A stretch of 64,000 nt of DNA from Rhizobium hidalgonense (GCF_002914525.1 NZ_LODW01000042.1:117367-181366); one strand, 5' to 3'; counted from the first letter of the stretch, positions 48,808 through 58,293 are shown. The notes: a model not told the origin generated them from the letters alone. Numbers and translations are program-made.

Positions 48808-49101
48808 ATGACCACTTACATTCTTTTGATCGATTGGACGGATCAGGGCATCCGCAACGTTCGCGACTCGGCAAAGAGGCTGGACGCGGCGAAGAAATTG
48901 CTCGCCAGCGTGGGCGGTTCCTTCAACCAGTTCTTCCTGACAATGGGCGGGCATGACATGGTTGCCGTCTGCGAGGCGCCGGATGACGCGGTGATGGCGC
49001 ATTTTACCCTCTCTCTTGCCATGGGCGGCAATGTCCGGACCGAGACGCTGAAAGCTTTTCCAGAGGCTGCCTACCGGGATCTGATAGGCTCGCTCGGCTA
49101 G
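48808..49101 (+). CDS. GYD domain protein
   Basis: 97 residues, ferredoxin-like dimeric fold. Family features are the N-terminal TTYILLIDWTDQGIRNVRD, the DMVAVCEAPDD strand and the C-terminal TLKAFPEAAY; a strong TAAGGAGG precedes the ATG by 6 nt. Function unknown. Single gene. Confidence 0.85.
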   Translation: MTTYILLIDWTDQGIRNVRDSAKRLDAAKKLLASVGGSFNQFFLTMGGHDMVAVCEAPDDAVMAHFTLSLAMGGNVRTETLKAFPEAAYRDLIGSLG

Positions 49102-49278
49102 GTGCAAATTATGGTTGTGTGATTTATATGTTGCAGAGCCTCGGCTGTGCTGGCAGTGTCGCGCCGTGCTTCAATTTCCGCGGCAGGTCTCCCGGCCTGA
49201 TTTTCGGCAAGCTCCATGATCAAGGCGCTCCTCAGTTTCATCATCTCCGCCGATCATTCAACAGCTGCTTACTGACCG

Positions 49279-50016
49279 ATGGAACTGGCGGCGGGCAAAT
49301 GGGATGATGGGATCCAGCGCGGCGCTGCCGCGTCATTTGCGCTGCATGCCGTTGCAATCCTGCTTCTTCTGCTGCTGATGCCGAAGACCGAGCCGCCGCT
49401 GCCATTACCTGATGATGGTCTCTCTGTGGAGATTGTTCCGCAGTCTGTGGAGCCACTGAAACCGACCGAGCCGATCAAGGCGCCATCACCGGGACCGGCA
49501 AAACCTGAAGCCGCGCGGGCTCAAGCCGAAAGACCTGCGCCGGTTACCACTAACGCGCCCGCTGCGGCAATGCCGTCTGTGACGCCAGTCGCTCCGCCGG
49601 CACCGAGGCCGGCGGAATTCGTCGCGGCAAGCCAGCTGTTTTCCGACAAGGTGCTGGCCGATCCGCGCAGCCGGGGCGCCCGCGCAGCGCTGCGTGGCCT
49701 TGCCGGCAGTGAGCGCAATCTGCAGCTTTGCGACCTCGAGGCGCTGGAGCAGGTCCGCCGCGCGCGGCCGGATCTGCGGCCCGATACGCTCGCCCCCTAC
49801 GCGATGGCGGCGGAGAAGGTCAGCGGCAACAATGTCGAGGTGAGGGGCGGCGCCTTCCGCAGCCAACGCAAGTGGTACAACATCCAGTTCAAATGCGGGC
49901 TCGATGCCGGCTCCGGCAAGGTCGTGTCCTTCGCCTTCCTCGTCGGCGATGCCATTCCAGAGGGTGAATGGCAGGCGCACGATCTGGTGGCGGACGACGG
50001 TGCCGCCGACCAATGA
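49279..50016 (+). CDS. DUF930 domain protein with TonB-like N-terminus
   Basis: 245 residues. Short cytoplasmic start, one transmembrane helix (HAVAILLLLLLM), a Pro-rich extended region (about 40-110), then a C-terminal DUF930 domain (QLCDLEALEQVRRARPDLRPD; KWYNIQFKCGLD; VVSFAFLVGDAIPEGEW). The layout suggests an inner-membrane-anchored periplasmic protein whose Pro-rich part spans toward the outer layers. Function unknown. Next to a paralogue; I cannot assign a partner. Confidence 0.8.
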   Translation: MELAAGKWDDGIQRGAAASFALHAVAILLLLLLMPKTEPPLPLPDDGLSVEIVPQSVEPLKPTEPIKAPSPGPAKPEAARAQAERPAPVTTNAPAAAMPSVTPVAPPAPRPAEFVAASQLFSDKVLADPRSRGARAALRGLAGSERNLQLCDLEALEQVRRARPDLRPDTLAPYAMAAEKVSGNNVEVRGGAFRSQRKWYNIQFKCGLDAGSGKVVSFAFLVGDAIPEGEWQAHDLVADDGAADQ

Positions 50017-50103
50017 CCACCACGATCACGAGGTTTTTTTGTTTCGTGGCTTGATGCTGCCGGCTTTAACAGCCACATCGCTGCTGTGACAGACGACGTG
50101 GAA

Positions 50104-51159
50104 ATGACAGAGACGAATCACGCAACGGCAAAACAGCGGCCCGAATTCCGCTGGGGTGTTGCCGTGTCGGTGCTTCTGCATGTGCCCATCGTCGCGCTGC
50201 TCATTTTCGGGCTGCCGAAGATCGAGCCGAAGCCGCCCGAAGACGAGAGCGTGAAAGTAGAACTCGTCCCGCCGCCGGAGGAGAAGAAGCCGGAGGAAAA
50301 GCCCAAGGAAAAGCCACCGGAGCCGAAGCCCCCGGAACAGGCCAAGAAACAACCGCCGCCGCCACCGCCACCACCGCCTCCGCCACCACCGCCGCGCCCC
50401 GTTGAAAATAAGCAGGCAGAGCAAGCCAAGCCCGCGGCCCCCATCCCCAGCCTGAATCCTGTCGTCGAGTTCGGAGACAGGGATAGCGGACCGAAAAAAT
50501 CGCCAGCGGGGAATTCTTCTCAGGGTGAGGTAAAGCCTGCGACGACGGCGCCCCAGCACGGAGCGAAGCCGGAACAGGCGCCTGCAGAGGTTTCGGCAGA
50601 AAAGCCGCAGACGGAGACGCCTCCGGCAAGGCCAGTTCCTGACGATGTGCAACTTCCAGAGGTCGCGACGGCCGACGTTTCTCCTGAGCGCAACGCGCCT
50701 CTTGCGGAAGCGACCGGTGAAGCCAAGACAGATATCCAGGTGGTCAAGCCGCCAGAACGGAAGCCTCCTGAGACAACGAAGACGGACGCAGAAAAGGACG
50801 ATCTCGTAAAGGCCAAGACCTTGTTTTCGCAGTCAGCCGATGACGATCCTGTGGCGAAAATCGCGATGAATGGCGTGCCGCGCCGTAAACGTGTTGCCCA
50901 GCTGTGTAGAAGCGAACTCCAGCAACAGCTGATCCACGCTTCGCCAAGCTTTCAGCCAATTATTGTACCCAGTCAGGGTTTGTCACAGGGCACCGTTCTG
51001 GATCTCCGAGCCGCCTTCCGCACGGCTGAGGGCTGGTACGACGTCCACTTTCGTTGTGAAGTGGATGATGACGCTATGAAGGTTGTCTCTTTTGCATTTG
51101 ATGTCAGCGGAGAAATTCCGCGCAGCCAATGGAAACGTCGGGGGCTTCCTGACAATTGA
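50104..51159 (+). CDS. DUF930 domain protein with long proline-rich region (paralogue)
   Basis: 351 residues from the ATG at 50104 (a GTG at 50086 is also in frame). Same plan as the upstream gene: transmembrane helix (VAVSVLLHVPIVALLIFGL), then a Lys/Glu/Pro-rich TonB-like segment with a run of 14 prolines and long acidic/Pro stretches (about 40-240), then the DUF930 domain (RVAQLCRSELQQQLIH; GWYDVHFRCEVDDDAMKVVSFAFDV). The repetitive region explains its greater length. The tandem pair suggests duplication. Confidence 0.8.
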   Translation: MTETNHATAKQRPEFRWGVAVSVLLHVPIVALLIFGLPKIEPKPPEDESVKVELVPPPEEKKPEEKPKEKPPEPKPPEQAKKQPPPPPPPPPPPPPPRPVENKQAEQAKPAAPIPSLNPVVEFGDRDSGPKKSPAGNSSQGEVKPATTAPQHGAKPEQAPAEVSAEKPQTETPPARPVPDDVQLPEVATADVSPERNAPLAEATGEAKTDIQVVKPPERKPPETTKTDAEKDDLVKAKTLFSQSADDDPVAKIAMNGVPRRKRVAQLCRSELQQQLIHASPSFQPIIVPSQGLSQGTVLDLRAAFRTAEGWYDVHFRCEVDDDAMKVVSFAFDVSGEIPRSQWKRRGLPDN

Positions 51160-51252
51160 ATTTGGAATCTGGATGTCAACAAGCCACACACAAGGAACCG
51201 CATCTAGCCTCTCCTCACGGCCGTAATGATACGGTGAAGAAGGGACAATGAT

Positions 51253-51414
51253 ATGTCGAACGAGATCGAGCGTTTTTTGGAGCGTCAGGATGAAGCCGTC
51301 AGCGCGCTGTTCCTGGAACACAAAGGCGACGAGCTGACCGATATTCTGGTGGCGGCACTTGAAGAGGCCTTCGAGATCCTTCTCGAAGCTGCCCCCGCCG
51401 AAACACTTCATTGA
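51253..51414 (+). CDS. Small hypothetical protein (53 residues)
   Basis: ATG at 51253 after AAGAAGGGA; encodes an acidic, mostly helical peptide (SNEIERFLERQDEAVSALF...EEAFEILLEAAP). Codon use is typical of the region. Its stop overlaps the TTG start of the following kinase gene, implying coupling. No family recognised. Confidence 0.5.
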   Translation: MSNEIERFLERQDEAVSALFLEHKGDELTDILVAALEEAFEILLEAAPAETLH

Positions 51415-52199
51415 CATTTCCCTGGACATTGCCGGCCGGACCGTTTGGCGACCGGCTGTCGGGCTACCGGTTGGAGCGGGATGGGCTCGGCCGTTCGGCG
51501 GCAAGCGTCTTCCGGCTGGAAGGCGAGGGCTTGTCGGCGCTCTATCTAAAGGTCGAGCTGGCGGGGACATTCGGCGAGATTGCCGATGAAGCGGCCCGGC
51601 TCGGCTGGCTCAAGGCCGCCGGTTTGCCATGTCCCGATGTGATCGCAGAACAAAGCGACGGGGAGCGTAATTGGCTGCTGATCGGCGCGCTGCCAGGCGC
51701 CGATCTCGCCAGCGCCTCGACGCTGACGCCGCTTGTGCGGGTCGAATTGCTGGCTGCGGCGCTTCTCGACCTGCATCGTCTGCCAATCGCATCCTGTCCC
51801 TTCGATCACCGGCTGGAGAACCGCGTGGCGGTGGCCAAAGCGCGGATGCAGGCCGGCATCGTCGACGAGACCGATTTCGACGCGGCGCGGCTTGGACAGA
51901 GCGCTGCGGCCCTATTTGCCGAACTGCTGCGCACGAGGCCCATCGACGAGGATCTCGTCGTCACCCATGGCGACGCCTGCCTGCCGAATTTCATTACCGC
52001 CGAAGAGCGGTTTTCCGGCTATATCGATTGCAGCCGGCTCGGCGTGGCCGACCGCTATCAGGATATCGCGCTCGCCTGCCGCAGCATCGCCCATAATTTC
52101 GGCGAGGCGCTGCTGCAGCCCTTCCTCGATCGTTACGGGCTGACGGCGCCGGAACCGGCAAGGCTCGACTACTATCAACTGCTCGACGAGTTCTTCTAA
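51411..52199 (+). CDS. APH(3')-like aminoglycoside phosphotransferase family protein
   Basis: 262 residues from a TTG at 51411 (a second TTG at 51429 is possible). Catalytic loop [13 protein letters not shown] and metal site [20 protein letters not shown] match HGDxxxxN and GxIDxxxxGxxDxxxDxA of the APH(3') group. The N-lobe Lys is in ALYLKVEL. Chromosomal relatives often lack a proven resistance role. The start overlaps the stop of the small upstream ORF. Confidence 0.82.
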   Translation: MTFPWTLPAGPFGDRLSGYRLERDGLGRSAASVFRLEGEGLSALYLKVELAGTFGEIADEAARLGWLKAAGLPCPDVIAEQSDGERNWLLIGALPGADLASASTLTPLVRVELLAAALLDLHRLPIASCPFDHRLENRVAVAKARMQAGIVDETDFDAARLGQSAAALFAELLRTRPIDEDLVVTHGDACLPNFITAEERFSGYIDCSRLGVADRYQDIALACRSIAHNFGEALLQPFLDRYGLTAPEPARLDYYQLLDEFF

Positions 52200-52338
52200 G
52201 CGCCACGCGCTTTAGCTCCCTGTTTTTACGCATGTCGTGATCGCGAAACCGCCGTACCTTTTGCGCGACATGCTGTAGGCATTGCGCCATCTGCGCCTAG
52301 CTGGCAAAGTGGGCGGCGATCGGACCTGCGGACGAAAC

Positions 52339-53145
52339 ATGCCGAAAAACCAGTTCAGGATGCGGCGCTCGGCGCTGACGGGCGTCGAAGCGATGGAAGC
52401 GGAAACGCATCGCAGTTTCATCCGCCACACCCATGATCAGTTCGGCATCGGCCTCGTCTCATCAGGGGCACAGAAATCGCTGAGCGGCCGCGGCATGGTG
52501 GAGGCCGAGGCCGGCGATATCATCACGGTCAATCCGAACGAGGTGCATGACGGTGCGCCGATCGGCGAAGGGCGGTCGTGGCGCATCCTCTATTTCGATC
52601 CGGAGATCGTCACTGGCCTGTCGCAAGAGTTCGCCGAGGGTGGGGCAGGGCGGCAGGAAATCCCTTATCCCGTCATCCGCAACAGGGCGATCGCCGCCCG
52701 TTTCGAAATGTTGTTTGGCGCGGTGACTGGCGGCGGAGCGGCCAACGGGCTGCTCTGCGAGCAACTGCTGCTGCAGCTCGTCGCCGATGTCATGCGGGAA
52801 CGCGCCGGCGGCCACGAGCGGCCGCCGGTGCCGGGCTCCATCCGCGCGGCCCGAGACCTGATTGACGACGATCCGCTTGCCGCCGTCTCGCTCGCCGATC
52901 TCGCCAGGGAAAGCGGGCTCAGCCGCTTCCAGGTGCTGCGCGGCTTTGCCAAGGCGACGGGATTGACGCCGCACGCCTATCTCGTCCAGGCCCGCATCCA
53001 TATCGCCCGGCGGCTGATCGCCAAGGGCATGCCGCTTGCCGAAGCAGCCTTCGCCAGCGGCTTTGCCGACCAGAGCCATATGACACGGGTCTTCGTGCGC
53101 AAATACGGCCTGTCGCCGCGGCTCTATGCCGGCGCCTTTTCCTGA
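52339..53145 (+). CDS. AraC family transcriptional regulator
   Basis: 268 residues from the ATG at 52339 (the frame opens 57 bp earlier, but that adds an odd basic tail). N-terminal cupin sensor (HTHDQFGIGLVSSGAQ, 45-60; NPNEVHDGAP) and C-terminal AraC-type double helix-turn-helix (VSLADLARESGLSRFQVLRG; LAEAAFASGFADQSHMTRVF). Upstream of a DMT transporter and a B3/B4 protein, probably their regulator. Confidence 0.88.
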   Translation: MPKNQFRMRRSALTGVEAMEAETHRSFIRHTHDQFGIGLVSSGAQKSLSGRGMVEAEAGDIITVNPNEVHDGAPIGEGRSWRILYFDPEIVTGLSQEFAEGGAGRQEIPYPVIRNRAIAARFEMLFGAVTGGGAANGLLCEQLLLQLVADVMRERAGGHERPPVPGSIRAARDLIDDDPLAAVSLADLARESGLSRFQVLRGFAKATGLTPHAYLVQARIHIARRLIAKGMPLAEAAFASGFADQSHMTRVFVRKYGLSPRLYAGAFS

Positions 53146-53229
53146 ATGCCAGCGTCGCGGCTGCAATTTCGTTCAAGACCGCGAGAAACCCCTGCTGTTT
53201 GCTCTGCGCTCCCAACAGGAGGCGTTTGA

Positions 53230-54129
53230 ATGTCGAGGCAGGTTCAAGGATATCTCTATCTGGCGCTGGCCATGCTGACGGTGGGAAGCACGGTTGTCGC
53301 CAGCAAGTTCATCGCATCGGGCTTGCCGCCATTTACCGCCACCGCCCTGCGCTTCGCCCTCGCATTTCCCATCCTCCTCGTGCTGATGCGCGCGAACGGC
53401 GTCCGGCTGCCAAAGCTCTCCGGGCATGACCGCCTGATCCTCGCCATTCAGGCGGGTGCCGGCAGCGTTGGTTATACGACGCTGCTGATATCAGGCCTTA
53501 GCCTGACCTCGGCCGCCGATGCCGGCGTCATCATCGGCACGCTGCCGGTGGTCTCGGCGGCCATTTCCATCCTGCTGCTTCGTGAAAGCCCTGGGCGCGG
53601 TCTGCTTGTTGCCGTGGCGCTTGCGACGGCGGGCGTGTTTTCGATCGCCTTCACGCCGGGTGCCGCCGGCGGGTCGTTCGCCGGCAATGTGCTGATCTTC
53701 TGCGCCGTCGTCTGCGAGGGTTTGTTCATCCTGCTGAACAAGAGGCTGAAGACTGACATTCCGCCGCTTGCCCAGTCGACTGTGATGGCCGGCATCGGCT
53801 TTGTCGTCGCTGTCATCCCGGCGGTTTTCGAGGCGCCTTTTGCACGCGATATGTCCACAAGCGCCGTTATTGCCGTCGTTTATTATGCGCTGGTGCCGAC
53901 GGCCGGCGGCTTCCTGCTCTGGTATGCGGGGGCGGCAAGAGTGAGCGGCACGGAAGCCGCGCTCTTCACTGCGGTCGCTCCGGTCTCCGCCGTCATCCTT
54001 GCGTTCCTCATCCTCGGCGAACCGATCGGGCTCAATCAGATCGCCGGCATTGCCTGCGTATTGGCGGCCATGCTCGGGCTTGCCTTTGCCGGCAGCCGGG
54101 CGGCGATGAACATATCTGGAGGGAGATAG
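53230..54129 (+). CDS. EamA/DMT superfamily transporter
   Basis: 299 residues, ten transmembrane segments in two EamA repeats (ASKFIASGLPPFTATALRF; AVVYYALVPTAGGFLLWY). Such carriers export amino acids or metabolites. AGGAGG precedes the ATG. Only 3 bp before the B3/B4 gene, so co-transcribed. Substrate unknown, perhaps linked to the downstream amino-acid-editing-like domain. Confidence 0.87.
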   Translation: MSRQVQGYLYLALAMLTVGSTVVASKFIASGLPPFTATALRFALAFPILLVLMRANGVRLPKLSGHDRLILAIQAGAGSVGYTTLLISGLSLTSAADAGVIIGTLPVVSAAISILLLRESPGRGLLVAVALATAGVFSIAFTPGAAGGSFAGNVLIFCAVVCEGLFILLNKRLKTDIPPLAQSTVMAGIGFVVAVIPAVFEAPFARDMSTSAVIAVVYYALVPTAGGFLLWYAGAARVSGTEAALFTAVAPVSAVILAFLILGEPIGLNQIAGIACVLAAMLGLAFAGSRAAMNISGGR

Positions 54130-54132
54130 GCC

Positions 54133-54825
54133 ATGCAGTTCCGTCATTCCGGTGCAATATGGCAGGCGTTTCCGGAGCTTCGCGCCGGCGCGCTCCATGT
54201 GGACGATATTCATGCGGATGCCGAGGTCGAGAAGGCGATTGCGGGCTTCAGCGCGACCGCCAGCGCCCGGCTGGCCGCCGCGCAGGAGGGCGAATTTCCT
54301 GAAATACAGGCGTGGCGGCGCGGCTTTTCCCGCATGGGGCTGAAGCCGACGCAATATCGCTCGGCCTCCGAGGCGCTGCTGCGCCGCTTCCGCCAGGAGC
54401 ATGGCCTGCCGCGCCTGCATCCGCTCGTCAATCTCTGCAATGCGATTTCGCTCGCCTTCGCCATTCCGATCGCCGTCTTCGACACCGAACGGATTGCGGG
54501 CGATCTCGAGGTTCGGCGGGCCGGCGGCCATGAGACCTATCTGACCTTCGGCGGAGACATCGAGCATCCGGAACCTAACGAGGTGATCTTCGCAGACGGT
54601 GAGGAGAGGGCGCATGCGCGGCGCTGGACAAACCGGCAGAGCGGTCTGTCGGCGGTGCGGCAGGAGAGCCGCTCGGTGCTGATCGTTGCCGAGGCCCTGC
54701 ATGCTTCTGCCGGCGAGGATATTGGCAGGCTGGTCGCAACTCTGGCAGAGGCGCTGGCGCATCACTGGCCGGGCGAGCCGAAAACCGCCATGCTGAGCCT
54801 GGCATCGCCGCGATTCGAATTCTGA
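54133..54825 (+). CDS. B3/B4 (PheRS beta-type tRNA-editing) domain protein
   Basis: 230 residues. SARLAAAQEGEFPEIQAWRRGFSRMGLKPTQYRSASEALLRR and LHPLVNLCNAISLAFAIPIAVFD are the B3/B4 core of the phenylalanyl-tRNA synthetase editing domain, here free-standing. Free-standing B3/B4 proteins may edit mischarged tRNA or bind amino acids. Follows a DMT transporter by 3 bp. Confidence 0.85.
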   Translation: MQFRHSGAIWQAFPELRAGALHVDDIHADAEVEKAIAGFSATASARLAAAQEGEFPEIQAWRRGFSRMGLKPTQYRSASEALLRRFRQEHGLPRLHPLVNLCNAISLAFAIPIAVFDTERIAGDLEVRRAGGHETYLTFGGDIEHPEPNEVIFADGEERAHARRWTNRQSGLSAVRQESRSVLIVAEALHASAGEDIGRLVATLAEALAHHWPGEPKTAMLSLASPRFEF

Positions 54826-54907
54826 TACATGTCGTCGCGAAAGGTCTTGGGCTGGCGGCATGCCCGCCCTATCTCGGTGAGATCGATATCTCGTGGAGAC
54901 GAACCTC

Positions 54908-55306
54908 ATGTCAGACAAGTCGATCAAGATTCCGGGCCCGGATCATCCGATCACCGTCGAGCACAATCCCTGCCGTGTCGTCGTCACGCTTGATGGCAAG
55001 GTGATTGCCGATAGCCACGATGCGCTGACGCTGCGTGAGGCCTCCTATCCGCCGGTGCAGTATATTCCGCGCCGGGATGTGGAGATGTCGCTGCTGCAGC
55101 GCACCGATCATGCCAGCCATTGTCCCTATAAGGGCGACGCCGCCTATTACAGCATCATTGCGGGCGGCGAGCGCTCCAGGAATGCCGTCTGGACTTACGA
55201 GTCGCCGAATGCTGCCGTCAGCAGCATCAAGGACCATCTCGCCTTCTATCCCGACCGCGTCGACGGCATCGAGGAAATGGCCTCTCCGGAGGCCGGCACC
55301 TTCTGA
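54908..55306 (+). CDS. DUF427 family protein
   Basis: 132 residues from the ATG at 54908 (GGAGACG upstream; an ATG at 54893 would add five). KVIADSHDALTLREASYPPVQYIPR and CPYKGDAAYY are DUF427 landmarks; the family is a small beta-rich domain of unknown function. Single gene. Confidence 0.87.
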   Translation: MSDKSIKIPGPDHPITVEHNPCRVVVTLDGKVIADSHDALTLREASYPPVQYIPRRDVEMSLLQRTDHASHCPYKGDAAYYSIIAGGERSRNAVWTYESPNAAVSSIKDHLAFYPDRVDGIEEMASPEAGTF

Positions 55307-55385
55307 CCGTCGGAGATGGGCCACGGTTGCGGTCGGGAACATGTTGCTTGCGGGATCGTTAGACTGATCTAGCGGGGGATGTGTC

Positions 55386-55619
55386 GTGCCGAAGTTCTAC
55401 TTTCAGCTCCTTGATCGTGATGGCGTCGGGGCGACCGAGACCGGATATGAATTCGCCTCAATCGAGGCCGCGAAAGCGGAGGCGCGGCGCGTGCTGGCGG
55501 AGATGGCTGCCGAAGGCCTGCCGGCGGAACCTCTGAACATGCTGTCCGTGGAACTCTTCGACGAAAGCCGGCGGCCGCTTGCGGAAATCCGGCTGATTCT
55601 CGAGGAAATCGCCAAATAG
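55386..55619 (+). CDS. DUF6894 family small protein
   Basis: 77 residues from a GTG start at 55386. PKFYFQLLDRDGVGATETGYEFASIEAAKAEARR has the DUF6894 pattern: an F/Y-rich strand, D-G..., then an amphipathic helix. The C-terminal strand is SVELFDESRRPLAEIRLIL. Function unknown. A second family member lies 150 bp away on the other strand. Confidence 0.75.
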   Translation: MPKFYFQLLDRDGVGATETGYEFASIEAAKAEARRVLAEMAAEGLPAEPLNMLSVELFDESRRPLAEIRLILEEIAK

Positions 55620-55767
55620 CCGCGGCCGGCATACTGCCTGCGATGTTAGTCAAGCGATGACGCGACTATGTCAAATTTAATTGCTGGCTATGAAGGCGGG
55701 TCTTAGCGTCGCGGCGACCGAGTCGGACTGATGCGGAGAAGATCGGCGGCAGCCTTAAACGGCCGCC

Positions 55768-56013
55768 CTATCGCAAGACGTCGAGCCACTCATTGTTGAA
55801 GACGAGACTGGCAACTGTCACCGGGTCGCCGCTTTCGTTGCGGACAGTGACGGCGATGATCGTGCGATCGCCCGCGGGCAGTTCGTCACGGGCCACATCC
55901 AGCAGGATGCGGGTCACCTCTTTCGGAATGTCGTCACGCGATCTGAGCTCGGTGCCGTGCTCATCGCGTGTGGGACCTTCGCCGTTATGGAGATCGAAGA
56001 AGTAGCGAGCCAT
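55768..56013 (-). CDS. DUF6894 family small protein (second copy)
   Basis: 81 residues. ARYFFDLHNGEGPTRDEHGTELRSRDDIPKEVTRILLD is the family N-terminus; a DRTIIAVTVRNESGDPVTVASLVF strand pair ends it. Divergent from the Crp/Fnr gene at 56123. Function unknown. Confidence 0.78.
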   Translation of the reverse strand: MARYFFDLHNGEGPTRDEHGTELRSRDDIPKEVTRILLDVARDELPAGDRTIIAVTVRNESGDPVTVASLVFNNEWLDVLR

Positions 56014-56122
56014 GTTTTTTCCTGTGCGTCACAGGGAGAAATTACAGATGAAGACAATTGTTCCCGAGGCTAGGCATTGATTCTTATAGAAAATACAGGT
56101 CGCATAGTCATGATCTCCTCGT

Positions 56123-56863
56123 GTGCCATCGGTGGGCAAGCCCGTGATTGAAGCCCTGCTGCTCAACCTTGGAAGCCGCGATGTGCTTTCGGCCGAGGAG
56201 GAGAACCTACTCCGGTCGATCCTGATCAAGGACAGGCACTTCGCTGCCGGAGAAGATATCGTCCCCGAAGGCAGCCGCCCGCCCTACAGCACGCTGCTGC
56301 TCGATGGTTTCGCGGCGCGCTACAAGGTCATGGCCGATGGCAGCCGCCAGATCACCGCGCTGCATGTCGCCGGCGATTTCGTCGACCTGCATGCCTTTCC
56401 CGTCAAGAAAATGGATCACGGCATCGTCGCGCTGTCGTCCTGCCACGTCGTTTTCGCCGACCACGGCGATCTCAGGGCGATCACCGAGCGAATGCCGCAT
56501 CTGACACGGCTGCTCTGGCTCGATACGCTGGTCGATGGTGCCATTCACCGCGAGTGGATCGTCGCCATGGGCCGGCGCTCCAAACGCGCCCATATCGCCC
56601 ACCTCGTCTGCGAGCTCTTCGTGCGGCTGCAGGTCGTCAAGCGGACGCGGGGCGCGAGCTTCCAGTTTCCGTTGACGCAGATCGAGATGGCCGACGTGCT
56701 CGGCGTTTCCGTCGTCCATCTGAACAAGACGCTGCAGGCGCTGAGGCGCGAGGGCGTTTTCACCTGGGAGAACCGGACGATCACTATCGTCGACTGGGAG
56801 CGCCTGCAGGAAATCGCCGAATTCGACCCCGCCTACCTGAACATCATAAAGGAGCCGCGCTAA
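56123..56863 (+). CDS. Crp/Fnr family transcriptional regulator
   Basis: 246 residues. N-terminal cyclic-nucleotide-binding-like barrel (AAGEDIVPEGSRPPYSTLLLDG) and C-terminal winged helix (FPLTQIEMADVLGVSVVHLNKTLQALRREG). FNR-type cysteines are absent, so it is not an iron-sulfur oxygen sensor; the ligand is unknown. Start is a GTG (several GTG codons in frame: 56123, 56132, 56144). Confidence 0.88.
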   Translation: MPSVGKPVIEALLLNLGSRDVLSAEEENLLRSILIKDRHFAAGEDIVPEGSRPPYSTLLLDGFAARYKVMADGSRQITALHVAGDFVDLHAFPVKKMDHGIVALSSCHVVFADHGDLRAITERMPHLTRLLWLDTLVDGAIHREWIVAMGRRSKRAHIAHLVCELFVRLQVVKRTRGASFQFPLTQIEMADVLGVSVVHLNKTLQALRREGVFTWENRTITIVDWERLQEIAEFDPAYLNIIKEPR

Positions 56864-57000
56864 GCGCGTCGCATGCACAATCCAGTGACATCGGTTCATT
56901 CCAATTGACAAACCCTCTATCGGGGCAGAACACCATTCGCACATTCACGAAAAATCTCCTGAAGGCCGCTGCCTCCCACGTCGGCCGGTGACATCGCAAC

Positions 57001-58221
57001 ATGGACATATCCCAAGGCCCGCGGAGCGTTCTTCGCCACCCCGGCTATCTGAACTTCGCTGCCTCCCGCGTCTTTTCCTCGCTTGCCTTCCAGTCGATCG
57101 GTATCGCCATGGGCTGGATGATCTACGACCAGACGCACAGCGCCTTTGCGCTCGGCCTCGTCGGCCTCTGCCAGTTCCTGCCGATGGCGGCGCTGACCTT
57201 CGTCGTCGGCCATGTCGCCGACCGGTTCGACCGGCGGCGAATCGGCCTCATCTGCCAGTTGATCGAGGCGGTGACGGCGCTGGTGCTGGCGGTTGCCACC
57301 TGGCAGCAATGGCTGACGCCGGCCGGCATCCTTGCCGCCGTCACCGTGCTCGGCGCTGTCGTCGCCTTCGAGCGGCCGACCATGGCGGCGCTGCTGCCGA
57401 ACATCGTGCCGGCTTCGCTGCTGCAGAAGGCGGTCGCTACCTCCACCTCGCTGATGCAGACGGCGCTGATCGTCGGCCCCTCGCTCGGCGGCCTGCTCTA
57501 CGGCCTCGACCCTGTGGCGCCCTTCGCTGTTGCCGCGTTGCTCTTTGCCGTGGCGAGCTTCAACGTCATCTCGATCCGCATGCAATGGGCGCCTTCCAAA
57601 CGCGAGCCGGTGACACTGGCCTCGGTCTTTGCCGGCGTCTCCTTCATCCGCAGCCGGCCGGTAATGCTCGGCACGATTTCGCTCGATCTCTTTGCGGTAC
57701 TGCTCGGCGGCGCCACCGCGCTCCTGCCGATGTTCGCCCGTGATATTCTGCATGCCGGCCCCTGGGGACTGGGCTTCCTGCGCGCCGCACCGGCGATCGG
57801 CGCGCTTGCCATGTCGATCGTGCTTGCTCGCCGGCCGCTCGAGAGCAATGTCGGGCGCAAAATGCTTGCCGCTGTCGCCGTGTTCGGCCTCGCCACCATC
57901 GTCTTTTCGCTCTCCACCAATATCGTGCTTTCGGTCGCCGCCCTTCTTGTCGTCGGCGCCTCCGATACGGTGAGCGTCGTCGTGCGCAGCTCGCTGGTGC
58001 AACTGCTGACGCCGGACGAAATGCGCGGCCGCGTCAGCGCCGTCAACTCGCTGTTCATCGGCACCTCCAACCAGCTCGGCGAATTCGAATCCGGCATGAT
58101 GGCGGCAGCGCTAGGCCCGGTCGCCACCGGCCTCGTCGGCGGGCTTGGGACCATCGCCGTCGTGCTGCTGTGGATGCGGCTCTTCCCTGCTCTTACCAAG
58201 GTCAAGACGCTGCAGGGCTGA
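57001..58221 (+). CDS. MFS transporter (EntS/MFS_3-like)
   Basis: 406 residues with 12 transmembrane segments. GFLNFAASRVFSS-like start (GYLNFAASRVFSSLAFQSIG), motif-A loop FVVGHVADRFDRRRIGL, and a central NIVPASLLQKAVATSTS segment are typical of the EntS-type exporters. No siderophore genes lie nearby, so substrate is open. Single gene. Confidence 0.86.
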   Translation: MDISQGPRSVLRHPGYLNFAASRVFSSLAFQSIGIAMGWMIYDQTHSAFALGLVGLCQFLPMAALTFVVGHVADRFDRRRIGLICQLIEAVTALVLAVATWQQWLTPAGILAAVTVLGAVVAFERPTMAALLPNIVPASLLQKAVATSTSLMQTALIVGPSLGGLLYGLDPVAPFAVAALLFAVASFNVISIRMQWAPSKREPVTLASVFAGVSFIRSRPVMLGTISLDLFAVLLGGATALLPMFARDILHAGPWGLGFLRAAPAIGALAMSIVLARRPLESNVGRKMLAAVAVFGLATIVFSLSTNIVLSVAALLVVGASDTVSVVVRSSLVQLLTPDEMRGRVSAVNSLFIGTSNQLGEFESGMMAAALGPVATGLVGGLGTIAVVLLWMRLFPALTKVKTLQG

Positions 58222-58293
58222 AACATGCATGGCGCGTTGAAAGTGGTAGCGGCTCCCGCTAGGGTTCGCGCGAACGATTAATCGGGGCAGCGC

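Noticed and set aside
49119..49307. 62-codon plus-strand ORF before the first DUF930 gene
   Set aside because: No ribosome site or coding bias; overlaps the true start at 49279.
53491..54927. 478-codon minus-strand ORF
   Set aside because: Antisense to the DMT transporter and B3/B4 gene; Arg/Gly-rich shadow.
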